Assembly (NCBI RefSeq): GCF_000717645.1
Contig: NZ_JNZZ01000010.1
Location: forward strand, 62,001-126,000
Direction of reading: 5' to 3'
DNA from: Streptomyces californicus
Lineage (GTDB): Bacteria > Actinomycetota > Actinomycetes > Streptomycetales > Streptomycetaceae
DNA: 64,000 bases
Position numbers and translations under genes: made by a program. Under the pieces are notes generated by a model, which ran no database searches, was not told the origin of the DNA, and worked only from the letters and a program-made list of their open reading frames with translations. This document shows positions 16,375 to 22,905 of this stretch, piece after piece; the stretch's first letter is position 1; every line of letters begins with the position of its first letter.

Positions 16375-16911
16375 TCAGAAGGAGACGTCGTCGGCACCGA
16401 CGACCGCGGCGCCCATATTGCGCTCCATCATGCGCAGCGCGGCATCGGCGAGGTCGCTGTGGATGTGCGCCACGGCGTCCCTCGGCACGGTCACGCGCAG
16501 ATGCCGGATGTGCGCGTCGAGCGCCGAGTACAGCACGCACTGCTCCGTGACCTGTCCGCAGAGCACCACATGGTCCGCCCCCAACTGGGAGAGCAGGTAG
16601 GTCAGCGGTGTCTCGTAGAAGATGGAGTGCCGGGCCTTGACGACGAAGAGGGAGTCGTCGTCCGGGAGCACGGGCTCGACGAGTTCGGCGTTCTTTCCGG
16701 CGAGCGTCCTCTCGATGATCTCCCCGTGGTGCGAGCGCCACTGCCCGAAGTTGTCGTTCGCGTAGACGACGGGGACGTGCTCCGAGCGGGCGCGGTCGAT
16801 CAGCCGCTCGATCGGCGGAAGCGCCGAGTGGACCGACGGCACGAGCAGATCGGCGTCGGGGTGGTCGTACGCGTTGATCATGTCGATGACGATGAGCGCG
16901 CTGTTCCCCAT
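16375..16911 (-). CDS. Isochorismatase-like cysteine hydrolase
   Basis: 178 residues of the isochorismatase/nicotinamidase fold. The N-terminal catalytic Asp is in LIVIDMINAYDHPDA (about 6-20), the Lys in FVVKARHSIFYETPL, and the nucleophile Cys in VLCGQVTEQCVLYSALDA (about 117-134). A cis-peptide-like GQVTEQC replaces the more usual G-x-x-T-x-x-C. Likely an amidase of the YcaC/nicotinamidase group; substrate unknown. The start at 16911 leaves 32 bases to the stop of the sigma gene upstream, so it may be cotranscribed with that gene and share its stress control. Confidence 0.85.
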   Translation of the reverse strand: MGNSALIVIDMINAYDHPDADLLVPSVHSALPPIERLIDRARSEHVPVVYANDNFGQWRSHHGEIIERTLAGKNAELVEPVLPDDDSLFVVKARHSIFYETPLTYLLSQLGADHVVLCGQVTEQCVLYSALDAHIRHLRVTVPRDAVAHIHSDLADAALRMMERNMGAAVVGADDVSF

Positions 16912-16943
16912 GGCCCTCTCTCCCGGTCGGCTGTCCCCGTCCG

Positions 16944-17738
16944 TCAGACGGCTCCCTGGAGCACTCCGTCGCGTACGCGTGCGCAGGACTGGCTGAGCAG
17001 GCGCGAGACGTGCATCTGCGAGATGCCGAGGTGTTCGGCGATGCGGACCTGGGTCATGTCCTGGAAATAGCGGAGGTACAGGATGGTGCGCTCCCGCTCC
17101 GGCAGTTCGCGCAGCCCCGGCTTGACGGACTCGCGGTCCACGGCGACGTCCAGCGCGCTGTCGCAGGAGCCCAGCCGGTCGACCAGGGGCATACCGCCCT
17201 CGGAGCCGGCCGGCTCCGCGTCCAGGGAGAGGGCGCTGTAGCTGTCCAGGGCCTCCAGGCCGAGCACCACGTCCTCCTCGGCGAGGCCGGTGGCGGAGGA
17301 GATCTCGGCGCAGGTCGGGGCTCTGCCCGAGGAGGTCTGGGCGAGCTCGCGGCGGGCCACCCTGACCCGGTTGCGCAGGTCCTGCACCCGGCGCGGGACG
17401 TGGACGTCCCAGGTGTGGTCGCGGAAGTGCCGCTTCAGCTCCCCGGTGACGGTGGGCACGGCGTACGTCTCGAACGCCTTGCCGCGCTCGGGGTCGTACC
17501 GGTCCACCGCCTTGACCAGCCCCATCGCGGCCACCTGCCGCAGATCGTCCATGTTCTCGCCCCGGTCGCGGAAGCGGGTCGCCAGTCGGTGGGCCATCGG
17601 CAGCCAGCCGCAGATCGTCTCGTCCCGCAGCGCGTCCCGCTCCGGCCCCGGCGGCAGCGCCCGCAGCCTGCGGAACGCGGCGGTGCGCGCCCGGTCGACG
17701 GGGCCGGGGTCCGGCTGGGGGGCAAGGGAATCCTGCAT
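16944..17738 (-). CDS. RNA polymerase sigma factor, SigB/SigF/SigG family
   Basis: 264 residues, a group-3 sigma factor. Region 2 is seen as PMAHRLATRFRDRGENMDDLRQVAAMGLVKAV (about 48-79), region 3 around LAQTSSGRAPTCAEISSATGL, and region 4 HTH as MTQVRIAEHLGISQMHVSRLLS near the C-terminus. Streptomyces has several paralogues for osmotic and oxidative stress and sporulation, so no single name is given. ATG 17738 (MQDSLAPQ) is preferred; upstream is Arg/Pro-rich. No anti-sigma gene is adjacent. A promoter matching its own family consensus lies about 125 bases upstream. Confidence 0.93.
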   Translation of the reverse strand: MQDSLAPQPDPGPVDRARTAAFRRLRALPPGPERDALRDETICGWLPMAHRLATRFRDRGENMDDLRQVAAMGLVKAVDRYDPERGKAFETYAVPTVTGELKRHFRDHTWDVHVPRRVQDLRNRVRVARRELAQTSSGRAPTCAEISSATGLAEEDVVLGLEALDSYSALSLDAEPAGSEGGMPLVDRLGSCDSALDVAVDRESVKPGLRELPERERTILYLRYFQDMTQVRIAEHLGISQMHVSRLLSQSCARVRDGVLQGAV

Positions 17739-17861
17739 GGCGGTCACTCCTCGACGGCGTAACGACGATGGCGTTGGTCGCCCGTGGGAGCACCGAGCGG
17801 AAAGGGGGCGCCGCCCGGAATTCCCGCGGGCGTACCTCCTGTCCGAAGCACAAACAGGCCC

Positions 17862-17886
17862 ATACCCGGGCATAAACGAACTAAAC
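17862..17886 (-). promoter_or_regulatory. SigB/F-type promoter upstream of the sigma gene
   Basis: Minus strand: GTTT (17886-17883), 15-base spacer, GGGTAT (17867-17862). This fits the published Streptomyces SigB-type consensus GNNT-N14-16-GGGTAC/T. The predicted start point is about 115-120 bases before ATG 17738, which implies autoregulation by this or a related stress sigma factor. Confidence 0.65.
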
Positions 17887-17978
17887 CCGATGAGGGGCGG
17901 AACGGCACCTCGGACGTGTCCCGCCCTCGGCCGCTCGGGGTGCCCGCCTGCCACCCCGAGGCGCGCCCGACCGCCCAG

Positions 17979-18032
17979 CCGGTCCACGCGGGGCGGCCGT
18001 ACCCGCCGGTCCACGCGGGACGCTCGGACCCG
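17979..18032. repeat. Two 27-bp direct repeats in a 349-bp intergenic region
   Basis: Copies 17979-18005 and 18006-18032 match at 23 of 27 positions and begin CCGGTCCACGCGGG. They lie in the 17739-18087 spacer between the HAD gene's 3' end and the sigma gene's 5' end. Apart from the sigma promoter, nothing else is recognisable in that spacer. Confidence 0.55.
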
Positions 18033-18087
18033 CCGCCTCACGGGCGACGGCCGTACGCCGGCGGTCTCCGCCGGTCCGCCGACCGGA

Positions 18088-18783
18088 TCAGCCCGCTCCG
18101 TCCTGACCGGATTCAGGGCCGCGGCCAGGGCCGAAGGGGCTGCCGTCGAGACGGTCGAGCAGCTCCGCGACGTCCCGGTAGACCCCCTGCGCCCCCGCCC
18201 GCTCCAGATCGGCGCGCGGAATGCCGCCCGACAGGAGGGCCACCGCGCCGACCCCGGCCCGGGACGCCGCCTCCATGTCCCACACCGTGTCGCCCACGAA
18301 CACCGCGTCGCCCGGATCGACGCCCGCCAGACGGCAGGCCAGCTCCACCGGCTCCGGGGCCGGCTTGCCCTGCTCCACGTCGTCCGAGCTCGCCGTGGCG
18401 AGAATCGCCTCGTCGGCGTCGATCGCCCGCCGCAGCGCCGCCAGCTCCGCCCCGCCCGCCGAGGTGGCGAGAACGACCCGCCAGCCGCGTCCGTCCAGCG
18501 TGCGCAGCAGCTCGCCCGCGCCCCGGAAGGCGGGGATGCGGTCGAAGTACGTCCCGTAGAGCACGGTGTGCGCGGAGCCGATGGAGTCGTCCTGCTCCCG
18601 GTCCCGGTCCTCACCCAGCAACCGCTCGATCAGATCACCGGACCCCAGGCCGACCGAACGCAGGATGTCCGGCATCGGCACGGTGTGCCCGGCCTGCCGG
18701 AACGCCTCCCACCACGCCACCACGTGAAGGTGGTTGGTGTCCGTGAGGGTGCCGTCCACATCGAAGATCGCCGCGCCTGCCAT
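18088..18783 (-). CDS. HAD-family phosphatase (beta-phosphoglucomutase/GPH-like)
   Basis: 231 residues. HAD motif I FDVDGTLTDTNHLH (about 7-20) has both catalytic Asp residues. Motif II is VVLATSAGG, motif III the Lys of EQGKPAPEP, and motif IV AVFVGDTVWDMEAA. The helical cap between motifs I and II fits subfamily IA, which acts on sugar phosphates, phosphoglycolate or similar. The substrate is open. ATG 18783 has a purine-rich upstream region. It stands alone between terminator-like sequence and the sigma gene. Confidence 0.88.
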   Translation of the reverse strand: MAGAAIFDVDGTLTDTNHLHVVAWWEAFRQAGHTVPMPDILRSVGLGSGDLIERLLGEDRDREQDDSIGSAHTVLYGTYFDRIPAFRGAGELLRTLDGRGWRVVLATSAGGAELAALRRAIDADEAILATASSDDVEQGKPAPEPVELACRLAGVDPGDAVFVGDTVWDMEAASRAGVGAVALLSGGIPRADLERAGAQGVYRDVAELLDRLDGSPFGPGRGPESGQDGAG

Positions 18784-18827
18784 GCTCTCCCGCTCTCTCG
18801 TCCCCGCCGTCCTGCCGCTGCCGTTGC

Positions 18828-18850
18828 CCCCGGCCCCGGCGGGGCCGGGG
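18828..18850 (-). terminator. 10-bp hairpin after the DUF5709 gene
   Basis: CCCCGGCCCC (18828-18837), a 3-base loop, then its exact complement (18841-18850). It lies 26 bases beyond the stop of the DUF5709 gene on the minus strand and before the HAD start. Confidence 0.65.
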
Positions 18851-18875
18851 CCGTGAACCGTCGCACGGGCTCGGT

Positions 18876-19337
18876 TCAGGGGGCCTCGTCCTCGTCCGTC
18901 ACGTGGACGGCGGCCTCCTCGGCCGACGCCGCGCCGCCGTCGATGCCCACGTCCTCGGCGAAGACGTCGGTCTCCCGACCGGTGGGATCGTCCGCCGGGG
19001 TGAGCCGGCCGGCCCTGGGCTCGCGCTCGGAGCCCTCGACGGGTTCCCCGTCGCCCCCGGCCAGATCGCCGATGCCGTCGCCCGGCGGCGGCTCCACGTC
19101 GTCGACCTCCTGGGCGAGTCGCTGGTCCAGGGACTCGCCGCGACGCTCCTCCGCCCCCGTCGTACCGAACCTGTCGACACCGAGCGGGCGCTCCGGAGGG
19201 GAGTAGCCCTCCTCCATCTGATCGTCCAGGTCCCGTTCGCCGAGCGTGTTCTCCAGGTCGAGATCGTCGTTCGGCGGGTCCTGGCCGTCGTCGTCCTGCG
19301 GCTGGTACACATCGTCGCCGCGTGCGTCTGCGGGCAT
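18876..19337 (-). CDS. DUF5709 domain protein, acidic
   Basis: 153 residues, strongly acidic and Pro/Gly-rich with no hydrophobic core. It opens with DDVYQPQDDD and contains the DUF5709-type block LENTLGERDLDDQMEEGYSP (about 28-47) and a GVDRFGTTGAEERRGESLDQRLAQE stretch. Likely soluble and partly disordered. Function unknown; these proteins often sit near stress genes in actinobacteria. It lies 52 bases downstream of the Rho_N-like gene on the same strand, so the two probably share the stress-type promoters upstream of 19716. Confidence 0.85.
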   Translation of the reverse strand: MPADARGDDVYQPQDDDGQDPPNDDLDLENTLGERDLDDQMEEGYSPPERPLGVDRFGTTGAEERRGESLDQRLAQEVDDVEPPPGDGIGDLAGGDGEPVEGSEREPRAGRLTPADDPTGRETDVFAEDVGIDGGAASAEEAAVHVTDEDEAP

Positions 19338-19389
19338 CTGTCCTGCTCCTCGCTTCCTACGGGCCGTCTGCTCCGGTGGCCGGGACGCG

Positions 19390-19716
19390 TCAGCGCCCGA
19401 GCGCCTCGCGGAGCTCCTCCTTGTTCATGGAGGAGCGCCCGTCGATGTTCTTCTTCCGTGCCTCCGCGTACAGCTGGTCCTTCGTGGGACCCTGCGCGCC
19501 CTTGTGGGAGCGTTCGCCGCCGCGCTGGTAGGCGGACTTCCTGTCCTGGGTCGACGTCCTGCTCGCCGTTTTCGACTCGCCGGAGCGGGCGCGCTCCTTG
19601 TTGACGGTCCGGGCCGCGATCTCCTTCGCGCGGCCCTCCGAGGCGCCCTGCTCCTTCTCGCTCTCCTTGATGTGCTCGTACTGCCGCTCGCGCTTCTTGC
19701 TGGATCCAGCAGGCAT
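19390..19716 (-). CDS. Rho_N-like small basic protein (often annotated 'plasmid stabilization protein')
   Basis: 108 residues, highly charged. The first two thirds is Lys/Arg/Glu-rich and probably helical (SKKRERQYEHIKESEKEQGA). The C-terminus TKDQLYAEARKKNIDGRSSM-NKEELREALGR (about 78-108) is a SAP/Rho_N-like helix-extended-loop-helix, a nucleic-acid-binding module. The plasmid-stabilization name is a database label without support here. Two SigB-type promoters lie upstream (19807-19830 and 19964-19987), so general stress induction is likely. Confidence 0.8.
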   Translation of the reverse strand: MPAGSSKKRERQYEHIKESEKEQGASEGRAKEIAARTVNKERARSGESKTASRTSTQDRKSAYQRGGERSHKGAQGPTKDQLYAEARKKNIDGRSSMNKEELREALGR

Positions 19717-19806
19717 GACGTGCTCCTCCGCTTCGGTGACGCGGGCGTCGGGCGCGGAGGCGTCACCGGTGTGATGACGTCCCGTACCCGGTGGACGCCC
19801 ACCGCG

Positions 19807-19830
19807 TTTCCCGTACGGATCCCACTAAAC
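19807..19830 (-). promoter_or_regulatory. Possible stress-sigma promoter, proximal
   Basis: Minus strand GTTT (19830-19827), 14-base spacer, GGGAAA (19812-19807). It fits the Bacillus SigB form GTTT-N-GGGWAW better than the Streptomyces one. It lies about 90 bases upstream of ATG 19716. Confidence 0.4.
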
Positions 19831-19847
19831 AACGCACAACGGGAGGG

Positions 19848-19867
19848 CGCTCCCGGGGGCGGGAGCG
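19848..19867 (-). terminator. Terminator-like hairpin downstream of the first GAF-ANTAR gene
   Basis: CGCTCCCG (19848-19855), GGGG loop, CGGGAGCG (19860-19867); perfect 8-bp stem. It lies about 190 bases beyond the minus-strand stop at 20057, between the two stress-type promoters, so it could also affect transcription from the distal one. Confidence 0.4.
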
Positions 19868-19963
19868 GGGGTGACGCCCTGCCGCCGGGCGGGCGGCGCC
19901 GAAGGCTGTTTTCCCAACCGGACGGCGCCTCAGCTCCGCGTACGCCGGATACCTGTTGCTGGA

Positions 19964-19987
19964 GTACCCACGCAGCGGACACCAAAC
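19964..19987 (-). promoter_or_regulatory. SigB/F-type promoter, distal
   Basis: Minus strand GTTT (19987-19984), 14-base spacer, GGGTAC (19969-19964): an exact match to the Streptomyces SigB-type consensus. It points toward the Rho_N-like and DUF5709 genes, about 240 bases upstream of ATG 19716. The rest of the 19717-20056 spacer shows nothing else recognisable. Confidence 0.6.
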
Positions 19988-20056
19988 ATCGCCCCGCCGG
20001 CCTCATCGGTCCTGCTCCGGGCCACAGGGCTCGTCACGGGGCGGTGCGCGGCGGTC

Positions 20057-20794
20057 TCACGGCCGGGGGCGCAGCCGGCCGCCCTCCGGCGGGGGGCCGC
20101 CCGAGACGCTGGAGACCAGTTGGGTGCAGAGGTCGCGGAGCTTGACGTTGCGGTGCTGGGAGGCCGTGCGCAGGATGCGCAGAGCCTCCTCCGAGGTGCA
20201 GCGCCGCTGCTGCATGACGATGCCGGCCGCCTGGTCGATCACGGCGCGTGACTGGAGGGCCGCCTCCAGGTCCTCGGTGAACGTACGGGTGTCGGCGAGC
20301 CGCTGGGCCAGTGCGACGGCCCCAGTCACCTGGGCGGCGAGGGCGCGCAGGGCGGTCAGGTCGACGCCGGTGAAACCGTTCTCCTTGGGCGAGTACAGAT
20401 TGAGGGCGCCCGCCGTGTGGGAGTGCGCCGCGATCGGTAGGGACAGCGACGACAGGGTCCCGGAGGCGACCGCGAAGGCGGGGTAGCCGTTCCACCGGTT
20501 CTCCTCGCGCATGTCGCCCACGCTCACCTCGTGGCCCTCGCGCAGCGCCTCCAGACAGGGCCCGTCGTCCTGTCCGTACTGGGCCTCGTCCAGTGGCGGC
20601 GCGCTGACGCCAGCGCTGGCCACGGTCAGCGGGCGGCCCTGACGCTCCAGCGTGACCCCGCAGCCGTCGGCGCCGGGCGACATGAGCAGGGCGCTCCGTG
20701 CCAGCGCCCGCAGGAAGTCGTCCAGGGTGTCGGTGTCCAGCAGGAGCGAGACGAGGTCGGGCGGCCCCGGGGTGAGGGCTCCGTCGTCGGTCAT
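20057..20794 (-). CDS. GAF-ANTAR signalling protein (copy 1)
   Basis: 245 residues. GAF domain about 15-160 (GADGCGVTLERQGRPLTVAS, YGQDDGPCLEAL, SLSLPIAAHSHTAGALNLYS). ANTAR RNA-binding domain about 168-235 (LEAALQSRAVIDQAAGIVMQ, then TSEEALRILRTASQHRNVKLRDL). ANTAR proteins act as antiterminators by binding paired RNA hairpins when the sensory domain is activated. It is clearly paralogous to the gene at 21988, sharing motifs throughout. It stands divergent from the STAS gene. ATG 20794 follows GAAGGGAG. Confidence 0.92.
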   Translation of the reverse strand: MTDDGALTPGPPDLVSLLLDTDTLDDFLRALARSALLMSPGADGCGVTLERQGRPLTVASAGVSAPPLDEAQYGQDDGPCLEALREGHEVSVGDMREENRWNGYPAFAVASGTLSSLSLPIAAHSHTAGALNLYSPKENGFTGVDLTALRALAAQVTGAVALAQRLADTRTFTEDLEAALQSRAVIDQAAGIVMQQRRCTSEEALRILRTASQHRNVKLRDLCTQLVSSVSGGPPPEGGRLRPRP

Positions 20795-21035
20795 GGTCGC
20801 TCCCTTCCGGGCGTGAGCCCTGTGACCAGCATTGCACTATACGGCCCGCGCCGCGTCTGCCCTCAGGCCACGCGGGACCCGCCGCGCCCCCGCCCCGGCG
20901 CGTGGAAGCGTCCGCGTCTGCGGGCCGGGGAGTCCGCAGGCCGGGGAGGAGGTGTCGATCGCCGCCGGACGGGCATACGCGAGCCACGAGGTCAGGAAGC
21001 GGCCGCGCTCTTCGCCATGCCTTCCTGGAGGGCCC

Positions 21036-21548
21036 ATGTTCCTGCTCAGCTACCACCTGGACTCCGCGCACCTGGTCGTCGAACTGGGGGAGACGGTCGA
21101 CCTCGACAACGAAGCCGCCGTCGAGCGCGAGATCCTCCGCCTGCTGCCGTGCTGCGGACCCCGCGCGGTCATCGTGGACCTCCTCACCCCCTTGCTCACC
21201 CCACGGGCCCTCGGCGTCCTCCTGCGCGTCAGGAGCCAGGCGGAGGAGCGCGGCGTCATGCTCGCGGTGGCCGCCGGGCACGACACGGCCCGCGAGACGC
21301 TGCGCGCCGCCGGACTCGACCGCGTCCTCCGGGTGGCCTCCACCCTCCAGGGCGCGGAACTGCGCAGCCGGGGCTGCCGCCCGTCGGCGGACGGGGAACG
21401 AGCGGGGACGTCCGACGGCCGCCGCGGCGCGCCGCCCTCTCCTCGAACGTCCGGGACGCTCGGCCCGTACGCCGACACCTCCCGCCCCCGCGTCCCGGGG
21501 CGGCGCCGGCGGGCGGGCTCCGACGCCCGGCGCCGCGGGCGGAGCTGA
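21036..21548 (+). CDS. STAS-domain protein (anti-anti-sigma-like)
   Basis: 170 residues. The first about 105 form a STAS-type fold: LVVELGETVDLDNEAAVEREILRLL, then AVIVDLLTPLLTPRALGVLL and ERGVMLAVAAGHDTARETLRAAGL. The place where classical antagonists have the phosphorylated Ser (D-S-S/T-G) here reads LLTPLLTPRAL, with Thr in place of Ser-Gly. The remaining C-terminus is an Arg/Pro/Gly-rich disordered tail. ATG 21036 follows CTGGAGG; the frame upstream is non-conserved. It sits between the two GAF-ANTAR genes and near the sigma gene, so a role in stress signalling is plausible but unproven. Confidence 0.8.
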   Translation: MFLLSYHLDSAHLVVELGETVDLDNEAAVEREILRLLPCCGPRAVIVDLLTPLLTPRALGVLLRVRSQAEERGVMLAVAAGHDTARETLRAAGLDRVLRVASTLQGAELRSRGCRPSADGERAGTSDGRRGAPPSPRTSGTLGPYADTSRPRVPGRRRRAGSDARRRGRS

Positions 21549-21987
21549 CGAGGGTTCGGCATCGGGAGGCCGGACCCACCTCCGCCGGGGGAGAGGGCAT
21601 AATGAACGGCTGGAGGTCAGGAAACGGCCCTTGAGAATTCTTCCTGTCTCCGTGGAGTGTCCCGTGAACCTCTGTCCTCGCTGCCCCCGCGCCGCCCGTC
21701 CGGCCCCGGCCGCCCGCGCCCCGCACGCCCAGGTACGCGCGGTCCTCGCCCGGCCACCCCGGCAACGGCTCCACCCCGCAGGCGCACCACCGACCCCCGT
21801 CGCGCCGACGCCCGGTCGCGTGCCCGCGCCCCGGTTGCCCTCCCGCGACGCCTGAGCTCCCTCGCCCGCCCCACGCCCGGAGCCGACCGGCCCGGCGCGT
21901 AGGTGGCGGCTGCCCTGTCCCGGCGGCCCGGACCGCCGCCCAGCTCTGCTCCGCCCCTTCTTCGGGGCGGACCACGCCCAGAACGAG
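21549..21987. other. 439-bp leader region of the second GAF-ANTAR gene with two hairpins
   Basis: No credible gene. It contains a CATAAT at 21598-21603 that could be a -10 element. Just before the start codon are two hairpins with six-base loops: CGGCGG at 21921-21926 with CCGCCG at 21933-21938 (loop CCCGGA), and TCCGCCCC at 21950-21957 with GGGGCGGA at 21964-21971 (loop TTCTTC), 11 bases apart. Tandem hexaloop hairpins are the known RNA target form of ANTAR proteins, though the canonical A1/G4 loop bases are only partly present (G4 in the first). Confidence 0.45.
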
Positions 21988-22722
21988 ATGATCATGACTG
22001 ACAGGCCCGTGGCCGAGGCGCCGGACACGACCGCACTGCTCCTGGAGACCTCGTCGCTCGACGAGTTCCTGCACGCCCTCGCCGGCAGTGCCATCGCCCT
22101 GGTGGAGGGGGCCGACGGCTGCGGCATCACGCTGGAGCGGCAGGGACGCCCCGTCACCGTGTCCAGCGTCGGGGCCAGCGCCACGAAGCTCGACGAGGCC
22201 CAGTACGGTCAGGACGACGGGCCCTGCCTCCAGGCGATGCGCACGGGCCTGGAGGTCAGCGTGCCGGACACCCTGCGGGAGACCCGCTGGGCCGACTACC
22301 CCGCCTACGCGGCGGTCTGCGGCGCCCGCTCGTCGCTCTCCCTGCCCATCGCACCCCACAGCCACACCTCCGGCGCTCTCAACCTGTACGCGCCCCTGCC
22401 CCACGCCTTCGACACTGCCGACCTGACGGCGCTGCGGCTGCTCACCGCGCAGGCCACCGGGGCCATCGCGCTGGCCCAGCGCATCGCGGACACCGAGGAG
22501 TTCGCCGCCGATCTGGAGGCGGCCCTGCGCTCGCGCACGGTCATCGACCAGGCGATCGGGGTGGTCATCGGCCAGCAACGCTGCTCCCCGGAGAAGGCGT
22601 TCGACGTCCTGCGCACCGCCTCGCAGCACCGCAACATCAAACTGCGTGACCTCTGCGCCGAGTTGATCGCCAGCATCACCGGAGAGGTCCCGCCCGAGGG
22701 CCGTATCCAGCCCCGCGGCTGA
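21988..22722 (+). CDS. GAF-ANTAR signalling protein (copy 2)
   Basis: 244 residues with the same architecture as the gene at 20057: GAF about 18-160 (GADGCGITLERQGRPVTVSS, YGQDDGPCLQAM, SLSLPIAPHSHTSGALNLYA) and ANTAR about 168-235 (LEAALRSRTVIDQAIGVVIG, then SPEKAFDVLRTASQHRNIKL). The two are recent-looking duplicates flanking the STAS gene. The start may be ATG 21988 or ATG 21994; no strong Shine-Dalgarno is seen (weak AACGAG), so the leader hairpins may matter for expression. Confidence 0.92.
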   Translation: MIMTDRPVAEAPDTTALLLETSSLDEFLHALAGSAIALVEGADGCGITLERQGRPVTVSSVGASATKLDEAQYGQDDGPCLQAMRTGLEVSVPDTLRETRWADYPAYAAVCGARSSLSLPIAPHSHTSGALNLYAPLPHAFDTADLTALRLLTAQATGAIALAQRIADTEEFAADLEAALRSRTVIDQAIGVVIGQQRCSPEKAFDVLRTASQHRNIKLRDLCAELIASITGEVPPEGRIQPRG

Positions 22723-22762
22723 ACCCGGCGCCCCGCACCCCCCACGGCCTGCGGCGCGTCCC

Positions 22763-22786
22763 GTTTGGGCGGGCGCACCGGGGTAC
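22763..22786 (+). promoter_or_regulatory. SigB/F-type promoter of the antiporter gene
   Basis: GTTT (22763-22766), 14-base spacer, GGGTAC (22781-22786), an exact match to the Streptomyces SigB-type consensus. The predicted start point is about 110 bases before ATG 22906. Confidence 0.65.
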
Positions 22787-22905
22787 ACGGCGCAGAACCT
22801 TTCAGCGTCGGGGAGTCGCGGGAGCACGGCGTGGCCGCCGGACCTCCTCCCGTACCCGGAACGCGCCCCCCGGGGCGGGCCCGGCCCGACGACCCGGCGA
22901 GGAGG

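Noticed and set aside
21664..21855. Possible 63-codon GTG-started gene in the ANTAR leader
   Set aside because: Only a weak GGAG upstream and Pro/Ala/Arg-rich composition; not convincing as protein.
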